A stretch of 64,000 bases of DNA from CAIWHR01 sp963717695 (GCA_963717695.1 CAVQWR010000003.1:310001-374000), one strand, 5' to 3'; counted from the first letter of the stretch, positions 26,488 through 38,048 are shown. Notes: generated from the sequence alone by a model not told the origin. Numbers and translations: made by a program.

Positions 26488-27024
26488 CTAGCCGGTCGTG
26501 GCCCTGAGCCGATCGGCGGCCAAGCCGTTCATCCTGGTTCCATAGCCACCACCAGCTCCAGCAATCGTTACCGACTCGACCGCCTGCTGCCTTTCCTTGT
26601 CCGTCGTCAGCGCTTTGGGCTCGGTCGCCGCAGCCATGAGGCGATCGGCGGCCAAGCCGTTCATCCTGGTTCCATAGCCACCACCAGCTCCAGCAATCGT
26701 TGCTGACGCGACCACCACCTGCTTTTGCTGGTCCGTCATCAGCACTTTGGGCTCGCCTTTCATTGCTCTGTCCGCGTCCGCCGCCATGCCGGCGGCAACT
26801 GGGCTGATGTCGGCGCCTTTCGCCGTCTGTTCGGTAATGCTCGCCAACAGTTGTTCCTTTGCCGTCGCGGTCGGGGTCTGCATCGCGACATGGGCGAATG
26901 CCGTGGAAGCGGCCGCCCCTGCGATCATTCCAACGATCGCCTTCTTTATCACTGCCTCAATCGCGCTTGAACCGAAAGCATACGAACGGTCGGCGACATC
27001 AGCAACTTTGAATGACATATTCAT
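26488..27024 (-). CDS. Protein of unknown function with a 44-residue tandem repeat
   Basis: 178 residues, family not recognised. A hydrophobic segment (KKAIVGMIAGAAASTAFAHV, about 31-50) could be an anchor or uncleaved signal. The C-terminal half has two copies of a 44-residue unit whose core is IAGAGGGYGTRMNGLAADRL. The start at 27024 is placed by GGAG six bases upstream; GTG at 27036 overlaps that site. Copy B of an intergenic element lies upstream, the same element as before the lipoprotein gene, suggesting shared control. Confidence 0.65.
   Translation of the reverse strand: MNMSFKVADVADRSYAFGSSAIEAVIKKAIVGMIAGAAASTAFAHVAMQTPTATAKEQLLASITEQTAKGADISPVAAGMAADADRAMKGEPKVLMTDQQKQVVVASATIAGAGGGYGTRMNGLAADRLMAAATEPKALTTDKERQQAVESVTIAGAGGGYGTRMNGLAADRLRATTG
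26511..26701 (-). repeat. 132-base tandem duplication inside the gene
   Basis: Positions 26511-26569 and 26643-26701 are identical over 59 bases; the following 70 or so bases of each unit are similar but changed. The period is 132 bases (44 codons), so the frame is kept. The identity over silent positions suggests a recent duplication or gene conversion. Confidence 0.85.
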
Positions 27025-27525
27025 CTGAATCTCCACGTGAGTCCATTACAACTACGCACTACGGTTTGCGTCTTATCCGCCTGTCGATCGCTTGCTTATG
27101 CGCGCAGGCGCGGCGGTCGCGGTCGAGACCCCGTAGCCGGCTCGGCCGAGCCGCGTACTCCTACACCAAGTGTCCGCGCGGGAGGAGCGCCCGACATCGG
27201 CGAACTTCCCTTCCGGCTGTAAGCGGATGGGTCGAGGTCCGTAGGCATCTCTCCGACGCGTTTGGATGCGTGGCGAGCATTGCGAGCGCGTGCATCTCCC
27301 GATTGCCTTCGCGACGCATCGTCGGATGCGCGCTGCAACACGAAGGGCGAACACGTCACATTCGGAATTTTCGATGCGGACCGACAGCGAACAAGCGCAG
27401 CGCGACCGGGATTTTGCACGTCGATCGCGGCGGCGTGGGCGGGAAAGCTGAGGTACGATAGCGCCCTTGTCTGCCCAGTTTAATCGGGTAAAAACCCTTC
27501 TGGCGAAATCTGTTTCTCTCCAACC
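27025..27525. other. Intergenic, divergent control region
   Basis: About 500 bases between the divergent repeat-protein gene and the M3 peptidase gene, with no credible reading frame. It holds copy B of the shared element and must contain promoters for both genes. A loose TTGTCT/TAAAAA pair lies at about 27467-27494 on the plus strand, but I would not rely on it. Confidence 0.45.
27169..27225 (-). repeat. Shared intergenic element, copy B
   Basis: Partner of 26182-26240 (see there), about 145-200 bases upstream of the 27024 gene. The position relative to the downstream gene is similar in both cases, which fits a shared promoter or leader element. Confidence 0.55.
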
Positions 27526-29598
27526 ATGACATCCCACATCGATAATCCGCTTCTTCAGCCATGGACCGCGCCTTTCGGTCTTCCGCCGTTCGCCGAGATC
27601 CGTCCGGAGCACTTCGTCCCTGCGTTCGATGAAGCGCTGCGCCTGCATCGCGCGGAAATCGCCGCAATCGCGTCGTCGCCGCTAGCGCCCACGTTTGCCA
27701 ACACGCTAGTGGCGTACGACAGCAGCGGCGCCGCGCTCTCGCGAATCGAAAAGGTCTTCTACAACCTCACGGGGTCCGAAACTTCGCCGGCGCTGCAGGC
27801 TGTCGAGCGCGAGATGTCCCCGCGTCTTGCCGCGCATCACAGCGCGATCCACCTCGATGCGGCACTCTTCGCTCGGATCGACACGTTATTCCAGTGCCGC
27901 ACCGAGCTCGGACTCTCGGCCGAGGAAATGCGGCTGCTGCAGCGAGTCCATCTCGATTTCGAGCGTGCCGGAGCCCGCCTGTCGGGTGCGGCCCGGGTGC
28001 GGCGCGCCGAGATCGTCGAGCGCCTTGCGACGCTGTCGACGCGCTTCGCGCAGAACGTGCTCGCCGACGAGGCAAGCTACAGGCTCGTGCTGAAGGATGA
28101 GCGTGATCTGGCAGGACTGCCGGAGGATCTGCGTGCCGCGGCATATGCGGCTGCCAAGCAGCGTGGCGAGACTGAGGGGGCCCTCATCACGCTGTCGCGT
28201 TCACTGATCGCGCCGTTCCTGACGTTCTCCGAGCGCCGCGACCTGCGCGAGCAGGCGTTCAAGGCATGGACGCGGCGCGGCGAGAACGACGGCGAGCACG
28301 ACAACCGTCCCGTCGCGCGCGAGATCCTCGCATTGCGCAACGAGCTCGCGCGGCTGCACGGCTACACCAACTTCGCGGATTACGCGCTCGTCGACCGGAT
28401 GGCCGGTACGCCGGCCGCCGTGTCGGCGCTGCTGGCGCAGGTCTGGGAGCCCGCGAAGGCGCGCGCCGCGACCGAATGCGACGCCCTTCGCGCAACGGCG
28501 CTCGCGCACGGGGCGGCGCATCCGATCGAGCCGTTCGACTGGCGCTTCTATGCGGAGAAGGTGCGCAAGGCGCACTACGGCTTCGACGCCGCCGCGCTGA
28601 AGCCGTATTTCGCGCTCGACCGAATGCTCGGTGCCGCGTTCGACACCGCAAACCGGCTGTTCGGCATTCGCTTCATCGAGCGGCCGGATCTGCCGAAGTA
28701 TCACGAGGACGTGCGCGCCTTCGAGGTGCGCGGACGTGACGACAAGGTCGTCGGCATCTTCCTGTCCGACAATTTCGCGCGTCCCACCAAGCGGGGCGGC
28801 GCGTGGATGGCGGCCTATCGCAACCAGTCGAAGGTCGACGGCGAGACGCTGCCGATCATCGTCAACAACAACAATTTCGCCAAGGCGGCGCCCGGCCAGC
28901 CGACGCTGCTCTCCGTCGACGACGTCGCCACGCTGTTCCACGAGTTCGGCCACGGGCTGCACGGGCTCCTGTCGCAGGTGACCTTCGAGCGCCTGTCGGG
29001 GACACGCGTGCTGCGCGACTTCGTCGAGCTCCCCTCGCAGATCTTCGAACACTGGGCGCAGGAGCCGGAGGTGCTGAAACGGCACGCGATCCACTGCGTC
29101 ACCGGCGAGCGCATCAGCGACGAGCTGATCGCCAAGATCAAAGAGGCGCAGCGCTGGAACCAGGGATTCGAGACTGTCGAGTACACCGCGAGCGCGCTGG
29201 TCGACATGGCGCTGCATTCGCGCACGGATGTGGGCGGGATCGACATCGGCGAATTCGAGCGCACCGAGCTCGCGCGAATTGGCATGCCGCGCGAGATCGT
29301 GATGCGGCACCGGCTCCCGCATTTCGGCCACCTGTTCCAGGGCGACGGCTACGCCGCGGGATACTATGTCTACATGTGGGCCGAAGTGCTCGACAGCGAT
29401 GGCTACGAGGCGTTCGTCGAGGCCGGCGACCCGTTCGATTCCGAAGTCGCGGAGCGGCTGCACCGCTACATCTATTCGTCGGGGGCCACTCTCGAGCCTG
29501 CCGCGGCGTTTCGCGCGTTTCGCGGCCGCGACGCCGTGGTCGGACCGATGCTCGCGGGCCGCGGCCTCGTCGACGCCGACTTGCGCCAGCCCGCTTAG
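27526..29598 (+). CDS. M3 family metallopeptidase (Dcp/oligopeptidase A type)
   Basis: 690-residue zinc peptidase of family M3 that degrades oligopeptides in the cytoplasm or removes C-terminal dipeptides. The zinc motif HEFGH lies at 472-476 with the downstream Glu in DFVELPSQ. NPLLQPW near the start, DWRFYAEKVRKAHY, FARPTKRGGAWM and the C-terminal HFGHLFQGDGYAAGYYVYMW are family blocks. The N-terminus and the GGAWM segment look closer to peptidyl-dipeptidase Dcp than to OpdA, but I cannot separate them firmly, so no symbol is given. Start ATG at 27526. Confidence 0.93.
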   Translation: MTSHIDNPLLQPWTAPFGLPPFAEIRPEHFVPAFDEALRLHRAEIAAIASSPLAPTFANTLVAYDSSGAALSRIEKVFYNLTGSETSPALQAVEREMSPRLAAHHSAIHLDAALFARIDTLFQCRTELGLSAEEMRLLQRVHLDFERAGARLSGAARVRRAEIVERLATLSTRFAQNVLADEASYRLVLKDERDLAGLPEDLRAAAYAAAKQRGETEGALITLSRSLIAPFLTFSERRDLREQAFKAWTRRGENDGEHDNRPVAREILALRNELARLHGYTNFADYALVDRMAGTPAAVSALLAQVWEPAKARAATECDALRATALAHGAAHPIEPFDWRFYAEKVRKAHYGFDAAALKPYFALDRMLGAAFDTANRLFGIRFIERPDLPKYHEDVRAFEVRGRDDKVVGIFLSDNFARPTKRGGAWMAAYRNQSKVDGETLPIIVNNNNFAKAAPGQPTLLSVDDVATLFHEFGHGLHGLLSQVTFERLSGTRVLRDFVELPSQIFEHWAQEPEVLKRHAIHCVTGERISDELIAKIKEAQRWNQGFETVEYTASALVDMALHSRTDVGGIDIGEFERTELARIGMPREIVMRHRLPHFGHLFQGDGYAAGYYVYMWAEVLDSDGYEAFVEAGDPFDSEVAERLHRYIYSSGATLEPAAAFRAFRGRDAVVGPMLAGRGLVDADLRQPA

Positions 29599-29617
29599 CC
29601 GGCGCCTTTGCGCCGGC
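29598..29617 (+). terminator. Hairpin after the M3 peptidase gene
   Basis: GCCGGCGC, a CTTT loop and GCGCCGGC form a perfect 8-bp stem starting at the stop codon. There is no T-run, so it may be an RNA-stabilising hairpin rather than a true terminator. It separates convergent genes. Confidence 0.4.
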
Positions 29618-29696
29618 GTTCGCGCACCGGTGCCGGATGCGGCTCAGCTTGCGCGTTGCCGGAGGCGGCCGGCGGACGCCGTTGCTCCGGCGTTCG

Positions 29697-30407
29697 TCAC
29701 GCCTCCAGCAGGAAGTCGAACGAGTCGTGCGCACCGAGTTCGCGCGGCGGCGCCGCGCCGCGAAAGATCCGGCACGTTGCACTCCCCAGGAGTCGCGCGC
29801 GTGCTCCTTCGATGCGGAGGCCCGTTCCTTCGCGCAGGCCGGCGACCCAGACGTCCGGCTGCAGCACGCCGAACTCCGCGATGCGCTCCTCCCGCGTCTC
29901 GCCCTTGAAGCCGGGCGGATTGCCGTGCAGGTAATGCGGATTGATCTGGAACGGGACGAGATCGAGCGCATCGAACCCGCGCGGATCGCAGATCGGCATG
30001 TCGTTGGTGGTCATGAGCGTCGGGCAGGCCAGATTCGACCCGGCGCTCCAGCCGACGTACGGAGTGCCCGCCATCACGCGCTCCCGGATCACGCGCAGCA
30101 GCCCCGCCGCGCGAACGTCGCGCAACAGTTTCCACGTGTTGCCGCCACCGACAATGACGGTCGCGGCGCCACGCACCGCAGCGATCGGGTCGGCAAATTC
30201 ATGCAGCCCCTTGACGCCGACGCCGAGCGGGCCGAACGCACCCTGCACCTGCGCCACGTAGTCGTCGTAGGATTTGGTGACGGCCGCAAAGGGAATGAAG
30301 ACCGCATTCGGTCGGACGCCCGTCAGGAAATCGCGGATGTTTGCCGATGCGTGCTCGAGGTAGCGCATGCCCTCGGTCTGGGAGTTGCTGAGCAGCAGCA
30401 GTCTCAT
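29697..30407 (-). CDS. pepE: Dipeptidase E (PepE)
   Basis: 236-residue peptidase of family S51, cleaving Asp-X dipeptides in the cytoplasm. The catalytic Ser121 (VGWSAGSN), Asp136 and His158 (FQINPHYL) align one residue off the Salmonella Ser120, Asp135 and His157. IVGGGNTWKLL is the family's loop. Start ATG at 30407. It lies just downstream of the rRNA operon terminator on the same strand, with only about 55 bases for its own promoter. Confidence 0.94.
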   Translation of the reverse strand: MRLLLLSNSQTEGMRYLEHASANIRDFLTGVRPNAVFIPFAAVTKSYDDYVAQVQGAFGPLGVGVKGLHEFADPIAAVRGAATVIVGGGNTWKLLRDVRAAGLLRVIRERVMAGTPYVGWSAGSNLACPTLMTTNDMPICDPRGFDALDLVPFQINPHYLHGNPPGFKGETREERIAEFGVLQPDVWVAGLREGTGLRIEGARARLLGSATCRIFRGAAPPRELGAHDSFDFLLEA

Positions 30408-30462
30408 GTTTGTCCTCTCGATGGGATCCAGTCAGGTCAGCGTTGTGCGTTCTTGTGCACGA

Positions 30463-30500
30463 AATAGGAAAGCCCGGCGCGAAGGCCGGGCTTTCTTATT
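30463..30500 (-). terminator. rRNA operon terminator
   Basis: On the minus strand AAAGCCCGGC and GCCGGGCTTT form a 10-bp stem with a short CTTCGC loop, followed by CCTATTT. It lies just past 5S rRNA and before pepE. Confidence 0.85.
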
Positions 30501-30506
30501 GTAGGG

Positions 30507-30623
30507 TGCCTGACGATGACCTACTTTCGCATGGGTAATCCACACTATCATCGGCGTGCCGCCGTTTCACGGTCCTGTTCGGGATGGGAAGGGGTGGGGC
30601 CGGCGGGCTAAGGTCGTCAGGCA
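30507..30623 (-). rRNA. rrf: 5S ribosomal RNA
   Basis: 117 bases starting TGCCTGACGACC on the minus strand and ending GTCAGGCA, so the two ends pair as in 5S rRNA. The middle carries the conserved CCCATCCCGAACAGG loop. It follows the 23S gene by about 110 bases. Confidence 0.96.
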
Positions 30624-31058
30624 TTGAGCGTCGGGTGCGACGTGATGTCGGCACCCGGAGGAAGAAGTAAAGGGATTGGGTTGGTGCTAGCGCAACGCAC
30701 CGTGGTCAGTGCACACGGTTATGGGGTCAAGCCGCACGGGCTATTAGTACCGGTTAGCTCAAGGCATTACTGCCCTTCCACACCCGGCCTATCAACGTGG
30801 TGGTCTGCCACGACCCTTCAGGGGGATCAAGTCCCCGGGAGATCTCATCTTCAGGCACGTTTCCCGCTTAGATGCTTTCAGCGGTTATCGCTTCCGTACA
30901 TAGCTACCCGGCGATGCGACTGGCGTCACAACCGGTACACCAGCGGTACGTCCACTCCGGTCCTCTCGTACTAGGAGCAGCCCCCGTCAAATCTCCAGCG
31001 CCCACGGCAGATAGGGACCAAACTGTCTCACGACGTTTTGAACCCAGCTCACGTACCA

Positions 31059-31091
<33 letters not shown>

Positions 31092-31096
31092 GGCTA

Positions 31097-31136
<40 letters not shown>

Positions 31137-31165
31137 ACCGCCGTCGATATGAACTCTTGGGCGGT

Positions 31166-31239
<74 letters not shown>

Positions 31240-31342
31240 TGTCCTGCTTTCGCACCTGCTCGCCTTGTCAGGCTCGCAGTCAAGCTTCCTTGTGCCATTG
31301 CACTATCAGTACGATGTCCGACCGTACCTAGGAAACCTTCGA

Positions 31343-31388
<46 letters not shown>

Positions 31389-31647
31389 TACCATGCACGG
31401 TCCCCGATCCAGTTAATGGACCCAGGTTAGAACCGCAACAACACCAGGCTGGTATTTCAACGTTGCCTCCACGCCATCTAGCGACAGCGCTTCAAAGGCT
31501 CCCAGCTATCCTACACAAGTCTTGTCACAGTCCAATGCAAAGCTACAGTAAAGGTGCACGGGGTCTTTCCGTCTAGCCGCGGGTAGATTGCATCTTCACA
31601 AACACTTCAACTTCGCTGAGTCTCAGGAGGAGACAGTGTGGCCATCG

Positions 31648-31738
<91 letters not shown>

Positions 31739-31765
31739 AATCAAGAGCTTGCACCCCATCATTTA

Positions 31766-31800
<35 letters not shown>

Positions 31801-32435
31801 GTCGACTTTCGTCTTTGCAGAGTGCTGTGTTTTTGTTAAACAGTCGCAGCCACCATTTCTCTGCGGCCCCTCTCGGCTCCAGCTGTACGCCTTCACCTAC
31901 CAGGGGCGCACCTTATCCCGAAGTTACGGTGCTAATTTGCCGAGTTCCTTCTCCTGAGTTCTCTCAAGCGCCTTAGAATATTCATCCTGCCCACCTGTGT
32001 CGGTTTGCGGTACGGTCAATTCGAGACTGAAGCTTAGAGGCTTTTCCTGGAAGCAGGGTATCGCGCACTTCAGGCCGGCAAGCCGGCCCTCGTCATCACG
32101 CCTCAGCTAAGACCCCCGGATTTGCCTAAGGGCCACGCCTACACGCTTAAACCGGGACTTCCAACACCCGGCCGCGGTAACCTTCTCCGTCCCCCCATCG
32201 CATCTCGAATCGGTGCAGGAATATTGACCTGCTTCCCATCGGCTACGACTCTCGTCCTCACCTTAGGGGCCGACTCACCCTGCGCCGATGAACGTGGCGC
32301 AGGAAACCTTGGGCTTTCGGCGACAGAGCTTTTCACTCTGTTTATCGCTACTCATGTCAGCATTCGCACTTCCGATGGCTCCAGCAAGCCTCTCGACTCA
32401 CCTTCACAGCCCTACGGAACGCTCTCCTACCATCA

Positions 32436-32598
32436 CGCACCTGATTCAAACCTCCTGTCATCCTCGCGACACCCTCACCGACTCTCCAGTGAGGGCGCTT
32501 TGGTCTCGGCCGCGCCTTACGGCGCTTAACTTGCACAACCACATGCAAGTGAGCCTCGCCCAAGCTTTCGCTTCGACAAGCAGTTTGAATCAGGTGCG
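32436..32598 (-). other. 23S intervening sequence in helix 45
   Basis: A perfect 16-base inverted repeat (CGCACCTGATTCAAAC at 32436-32451 and its complement at 32583-32598) bounds about 163 bases where a short hairpin loop is normal. Inside are smaller hairpins (CCCTCAC/GTGAGGG and ACTTGC/GCAAGT). The flanks are ordinary 23S sequence. Confidence 0.88.
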
Positions 32599-32680
32599 CG
32601 ATCCACAGCTTCGGTGCACGGTTTGAGCCCCGTTACATCTTCCGCGCAGGACGACTCGACCAGTGAGCTATTACGCTTTC

Positions 32681-32712
<32 letters not shown>

Positions 32713-32759
32713 TGGCTGTCTGTGCCTTCCCACCTCGTTTCCCACTTAACCGTGTCTTG

Positions 32760-32792
<33 letters not shown>

Positions 32793-33214
32793 CTCGACAC
32801 CGGACGTTAGCACCCGATGTCTGTCTCCCAGGCTCGCACTCAACGGTATTCGGAGTTTGCTATGGCACGGTAAGTCACAATGACCCCCGCCACCATTACA
32901 GTGCTCTACCCCCGTCGGTGATACCTGAGGCACTACCTAAATAGTTTTCGGAGAGAACCAGCTATTTCCGGATTTGATTAGCCTTTCACCCCTACCCACA
33001 GCTCATCCCCTACCTTTTCAACGGGAGTGGGTTCGGCCCTCCAGTGAGTGTTACCCCACCTTCAGCCTGGCCATGGGTAGATCATCCGGTTTCGGGTCTA
33101 CGCTATGTGACTGAATCGCCCTGTTCGGACTCGCTTTCGCTGCGCCTCCCCTATTCGGTTAAGCTCGCCACACCACGTAAGTCGCTGACCCATTATACAA
33201 AAGGTACGCCGTCA

Positions 33215-33484
33215 CCCCAGCTTGATTGGCCCTCTCGATCACTCCACGGTTCAGTCAAGCTGGGGTGACGGCTACGCTCGCTTTCGCTCGCGTACGCCGT
33301 CCCGCATTTGACCAACCTGCAGGTCGTGATCAGGATCTCTTTCTGCCTGCGGGTCTTTTGACTCGCGCTTGCGCGCTCGCCGAAAGAACCCTAGTTCTCG
33401 AGGATCCATTTCATCTAAATGATCTCTTGCCGCGCTCACATTCGTTCGCGCGTCAAAGAACCATGAAGACCAATTAAGCTAGGG
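33215..33484 (-). other. 23S intervening sequence in helix 25
   Basis: About 270 bases are inserted where 23S normally has the short tip of helix 25. The outer arms (33215-33231 and 33468-33484) pair with two mismatches. A nested perfect 18-bp inverted repeat (33208-33225 with 33255-33272) copies part of the normal helix. Further hairpins fill the middle. Confidence 0.85.
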
Positions 33485-33888
33485 CTCCGACTGTTTGTAT
33501 GCATGCGGTTTCAGGATCTATTTCACTCCCCTCCCGGGGTTCTTTTCGCCTTTCCCTCACGGTACTGGTTCACTATCGGTCGATCACGAGTATTTAGCCT
33601 TGGAGGATGGTCCCCCCATCTTCAGACAGGATTTCACGTGTCCCGCCCTACTTCTCTCGCGCCTGGTTCCACAATCGTCTCTTCGGTTACGGGGCTATCA
33701 CCCACTGCGGCCGGCCTTTCCAGACCGTTCTCCTGAGACAACTGCTAAATCGCGATGGCTACTCCCATTTCGCTCGCCACTACTCTGGGAATCTCGGTTG
33801 ATTTCTGTTCCTCCGGCTACTGAGATGTTTCAGTTCACCGGGTTCGCTCTACCCACCCTATGGATTCAGGTGGGAGTGACCCTTGCGG

Positions 33889-33920
<32 letters not shown>

Positions 33921-34197
33921 ATCGCTCGTTTGCCAGCTCCCCGCAGCTTTTCGCAGGCTGCCACGTCCTTCATCGCCTGTGATCGCCAAGGCATCCACCA
34001 CATGCACTTAGTCGCTTGACCCCATAACACTGAGCACTGACATTCGCTCAACATCACGGGCGTTTGCGCCCCCCGCACACACCGAACTCACAGCGTGCAC
34101 GAGGACAATACAATCCAACCCAATCTCACTCTTCCAGCCAGACTTTAGCTCGCGCCAAAGCCCGCCCTTCCGAGCAAGACCTTTACTTCTTCCGTTT

Positions 34198-34210
34198 TGT
34201 TAAAGAACAA
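34198..34210 (-). promoter_or_regulatory. Spacer boxA antitermination element
   Basis: TTGTTCTTTAACA on the minus strand matches the rRNA boxA consensus. It lies between tRNA-Ala and 23S, the usual place for the second boxA of an rrn operon. Confidence 0.8.
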
Positions 34211-34277
34211 CCGATATTCAGGTCTGGCTAAAAACCAGAGCTAAACGACTACCGCTTAGCTTTGATCTCTGGCGCAT

Positions 34278-34353
34278 TGGTGGAGCTGGACGGGATCGAA
34301 CCGACGACCCCCTGCTTGCAAAGCAGGTGCTCTCCCAACTGAGCTACAGCCCC
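34278..34353 (-). tRNA. tRNA-Ala (TGC)
   Basis: 76 nucleotides with encoded CCA. Acceptor GGGGCTG, anticodon loop TTTGCAA with anticodon TGC, T arm GGTTCGATCCC. It lies in the 16S-23S spacer. Confidence 0.97.
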
Positions 34354-34497
34354 TTCGCCTGCCGATAAGCGTCGCATGGCGTCGTTGCTCGAGGCCTCGT
34401 GTAGCTTGGGTCTACACGTCGGCCCCTCACGCCTCGCCCTGCTCGCTTCTCGCCAGGCGCGGCGCCATGTTCACTCGTAAAACCCCGGTTTGCATTC

Positions 34498-34574
34498 TGG
34501 TGGGTCTGGATGGATTCGAACCATCGACCCCCGCCTTATCAAGACGGTGCTCTAACCAACTGAGCTACAGGCCC
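34498..34574 (-). tRNA. tRNA-Ile (GAT)
   Basis: 77 nucleotides with encoded CCA. Acceptor GGGCCTG, anticodon loop CTTGATAAG with anticodon GAT, T arm GGTTCGAATCC. Upstream of tRNA-Ala in the 16S-23S spacer, the common Ile-Ala order. Confidence 0.97.
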
Positions 34575-34723
34575 GGTGTCCTGGCTGTCCGGCGCTGCCG
34601 CGCGTTTGCCTTCTTGCTGCTGCAGCCGATAGGTTGTGGGCACTTCGGACATCACAGTGGGAGTGCAGACAGTCGAGCGCGGTCGTTGCCGACCTCGTCT
34701 TCTGACCTGACTCCGGTTTCCGA

Positions 34724-36257
<1,534 letters not shown>

Positions 36258-36485
36258 AAAAAGTTCGATCTCTTCAAAGTCACTCAATCGACGTTGGCCC
36301 CATCCCAACCCCCTCAGTTTCCCAAAAGGATCAAGACAAGACTTGCGCCCCCATCCCTTGCGAAACGAGAGCGTCTTTGCGTCGTGTGAGCACCTAATAT
36401 GTCTCTTCACCCCAGGACAGCATCACTCGCGTGACACCTCCCCAGAGCGCCGTGACATCCCAAGCGCCCACACCTATCGGTTGCA

Positions 36486-36500
36486 AATTTTTAAGGAACA
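36486..36500 (-). promoter_or_regulatory. rRNA leader boxA
   Basis: TGTTCCTTAAAAATT on the minus strand resembles boxA and sits about 65 bases downstream of the -10 box and 230 before 16S, as in other rrn leaders. Confidence 0.6.
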
Positions 36501-36565
36501 GGCCCCGTGCTGCCCGGAATCTCGTGAAATGACAGGATCCGGAAAAGCAGAGGCAAAGAGGCGCG

Positions 36566-36593
36566 ATTATACCGCGAAACCGGCCGAGGTCAA
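36566..36593 (-). promoter_or_regulatory. rRNA operon promoter
   Basis: On the minus strand TTGACC (36593-36588) is 16 bases from a perfect TATAAT (36571-36566). The sequence just after the -10 box is GC-rich, as is usual for stringently controlled rRNA promoters. Confidence 0.85.
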
Positions 36594-36851
36594 CAGTCTT
36601 GGCCGCGCCGCCGCAGCCGTGACCGTTCCGCCACGTGAACTTCCGGCCCGCGCATGCGCGGTTCCGCAGGGCGGGAGGCCCGCACTTCAGTAGAATGCTA
36701 GCCGCCGGCCCGCTGCGGCGGCGTCGATTCGTCGCCCGAGCGCGACCGGCATTGAAAAACGGGCGGCGCAGCGCGTCCGTCTTCGCATCTCACCTCGCCC
36801 GCCTTCACCTTGCCTTCCACCGACGTCCCGACCAGCGCCCGACCGGACGGG
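36594..36851. other. Divergent upstream region of the rRNA operon and glycan cluster
   Basis: About 260 bases between the rRNA promoter and the first plus-strand gene of the glycan region. It must hold a plus-strand promoter; CAGTAGAATGCTAG at about 36688-36701 contains a TAGAAT that may be its -10 box, with no clear -35. Confidence 0.4.
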
Positions 36852-38045
36852 ATGGCGACGCCCACGGGCTCACTCCCAAACCGCGCGCCAGGAGCGCTGC
36901 GCGCCGTGTTGCTGTTCGCCATCGCGCTCCTCCTCTGCGTGATCGGCTATCTCGGCGTCAGCGTCCCCGGCGCGTGGTTTCCGCGCGCGGAGACCAAATC
37001 GTGGGGCGCGCGGGATCTCGCGATGGTCCGCGGCACCGGCGCAATCGTCGGCGACGAACTCGTCGTCACCGCGCCGGACGCCTCGGGGACCGTGATCATC
37101 TCGCTCAATGCGCAATTTCGCTCGGGCCAGTATCCGACGATCGCATGGATCGGCGCCGACTTTTCCGAACAGGCCCGGGTGACGATGCTGTGGAACAGCG
37201 ACTACCTCCCGGGGCGGGTCAACGTCGCTCCTGTCGACATCGAGGCCGGACGGTTGCGCCCGGTGCAGGTGCTGGGCACCCGCCGCTGGGTCGGGAACGT
37301 CACGGGCCTCGCGCTGACGGTGCAGGGGCCCCTTCCGATGCCACTTCGCATTCGCGGCGTCGTCGCCAAGCCGATGGGTGCGTTCGGCACGCTGCGCGAC
37401 CGCGCGGCCGAGTGGCTCGCGTTCGAAGGCTGGACCGGCACCTCGATCAACAGCGTCGTGGGAGGGGCCGACACACAGGACCTTCCGCTGCCGGTATTGC
37501 TGGCGGCTGCGGTCGCGCTCGCCGGCATCTTTGCGTACGCGCTCGCGCGCTGGGTGCCGCGCGCGCTCGGCATCGGCGTCGCTGCCTCGATTGCCATCGC
37601 ATTTCTGCTTGCGTGGTTCATCGACGATGCGAGGTGGACGTGGAACCTGACGCGCCAGGTCGCCGAAACCCTGGGCCGCTACGGCGGCAAGGACGACCGC
37701 GAGCGGAATCTCGCCGCCGAGGATGGCGCGCTCTTCGCCTTCATCGAAAAAGCCCGTGCCGTGATGCCCGCCGAGCCGGCCCGCGTCTTCGTGATGGCCG
37801 ACGTCCCGTACTTTCGCGGCCGCGCCGCCTATCACCTGTACCCGCACAACCCATACGCCGACGTGCAGGGCGCGGCACCCGCCCCGGCGTCCCTGATGCG
37901 CCCCGGCGACTGGATTCTCGTCTGGCAGCGGCCCGGCGTTCAGTACGATCCGAAGCAGCACAAATTGCGCTGGGATCAGGGGCAGATCGTTTCCGCCGAA
38001 GCAAAGCTCGTCGGCGACGGCGCGGCACTGTTCGTCGTCCAGTAG
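36852..38045 (+). CDS. Membrane protein of the glycan cluster, function unknown
   Basis: 397 residues from ATG at 36852, or 411 from an in-frame TTG at 36810. One transmembrane segment near the N-terminus (VLLFAIALLLCVIGYLGV), a periplasmic domain of about 170 residues rich in beta character, two or three membrane segments in the middle (LLAAAVALAGIFAYAL, IGVAASIAIAFLLAWF), and a C-terminal soluble domain with VFVMADVPYFRGRAAYHLYPHNPYAD, shown only in part: the HLYPHNP motif occurs in proteins next to membrane glycosyltransferases. It ends three bases before the fusion glycosyltransferase gene, so they are co-transcribed and may work together. Confidence 0.7.
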   Translation: MATPTGSLPNRAPGALRAVLLFAIALLLCVIGYLGVSVPGAWFPRAETKSWGARDLAMVRGTGAIVGDELVVTAPDASGTVIISLNAQFRSGQYPTIAWIGADFSEQARVTMLWNSDYLPGRVNVAPVDIEAGRLRPVQVLGTRRWVGNVTGLALTVQGPLPMPLRIRGVVAKPMGAFGTLRDRAAEWLAFEGWTGTSINSVVGGADTQDLPLPVLLAAAVALAGIFAYALARWVPRALGIGVAASIAIAFLLAWFIDDARWTWNLTRQVAETLGRYGGKDDRERNLAAEDGALFAFIEKARAVMPAEPARVFVMADVPYFRGRAAYHLYPHNPYADVQGAAPAPASLMRPGDWILVWQRPGVQYDPKQHKLRWDQGQIVSAEAKLVGDGAALFVVQ

Positions 38046-38048
38046 GCC

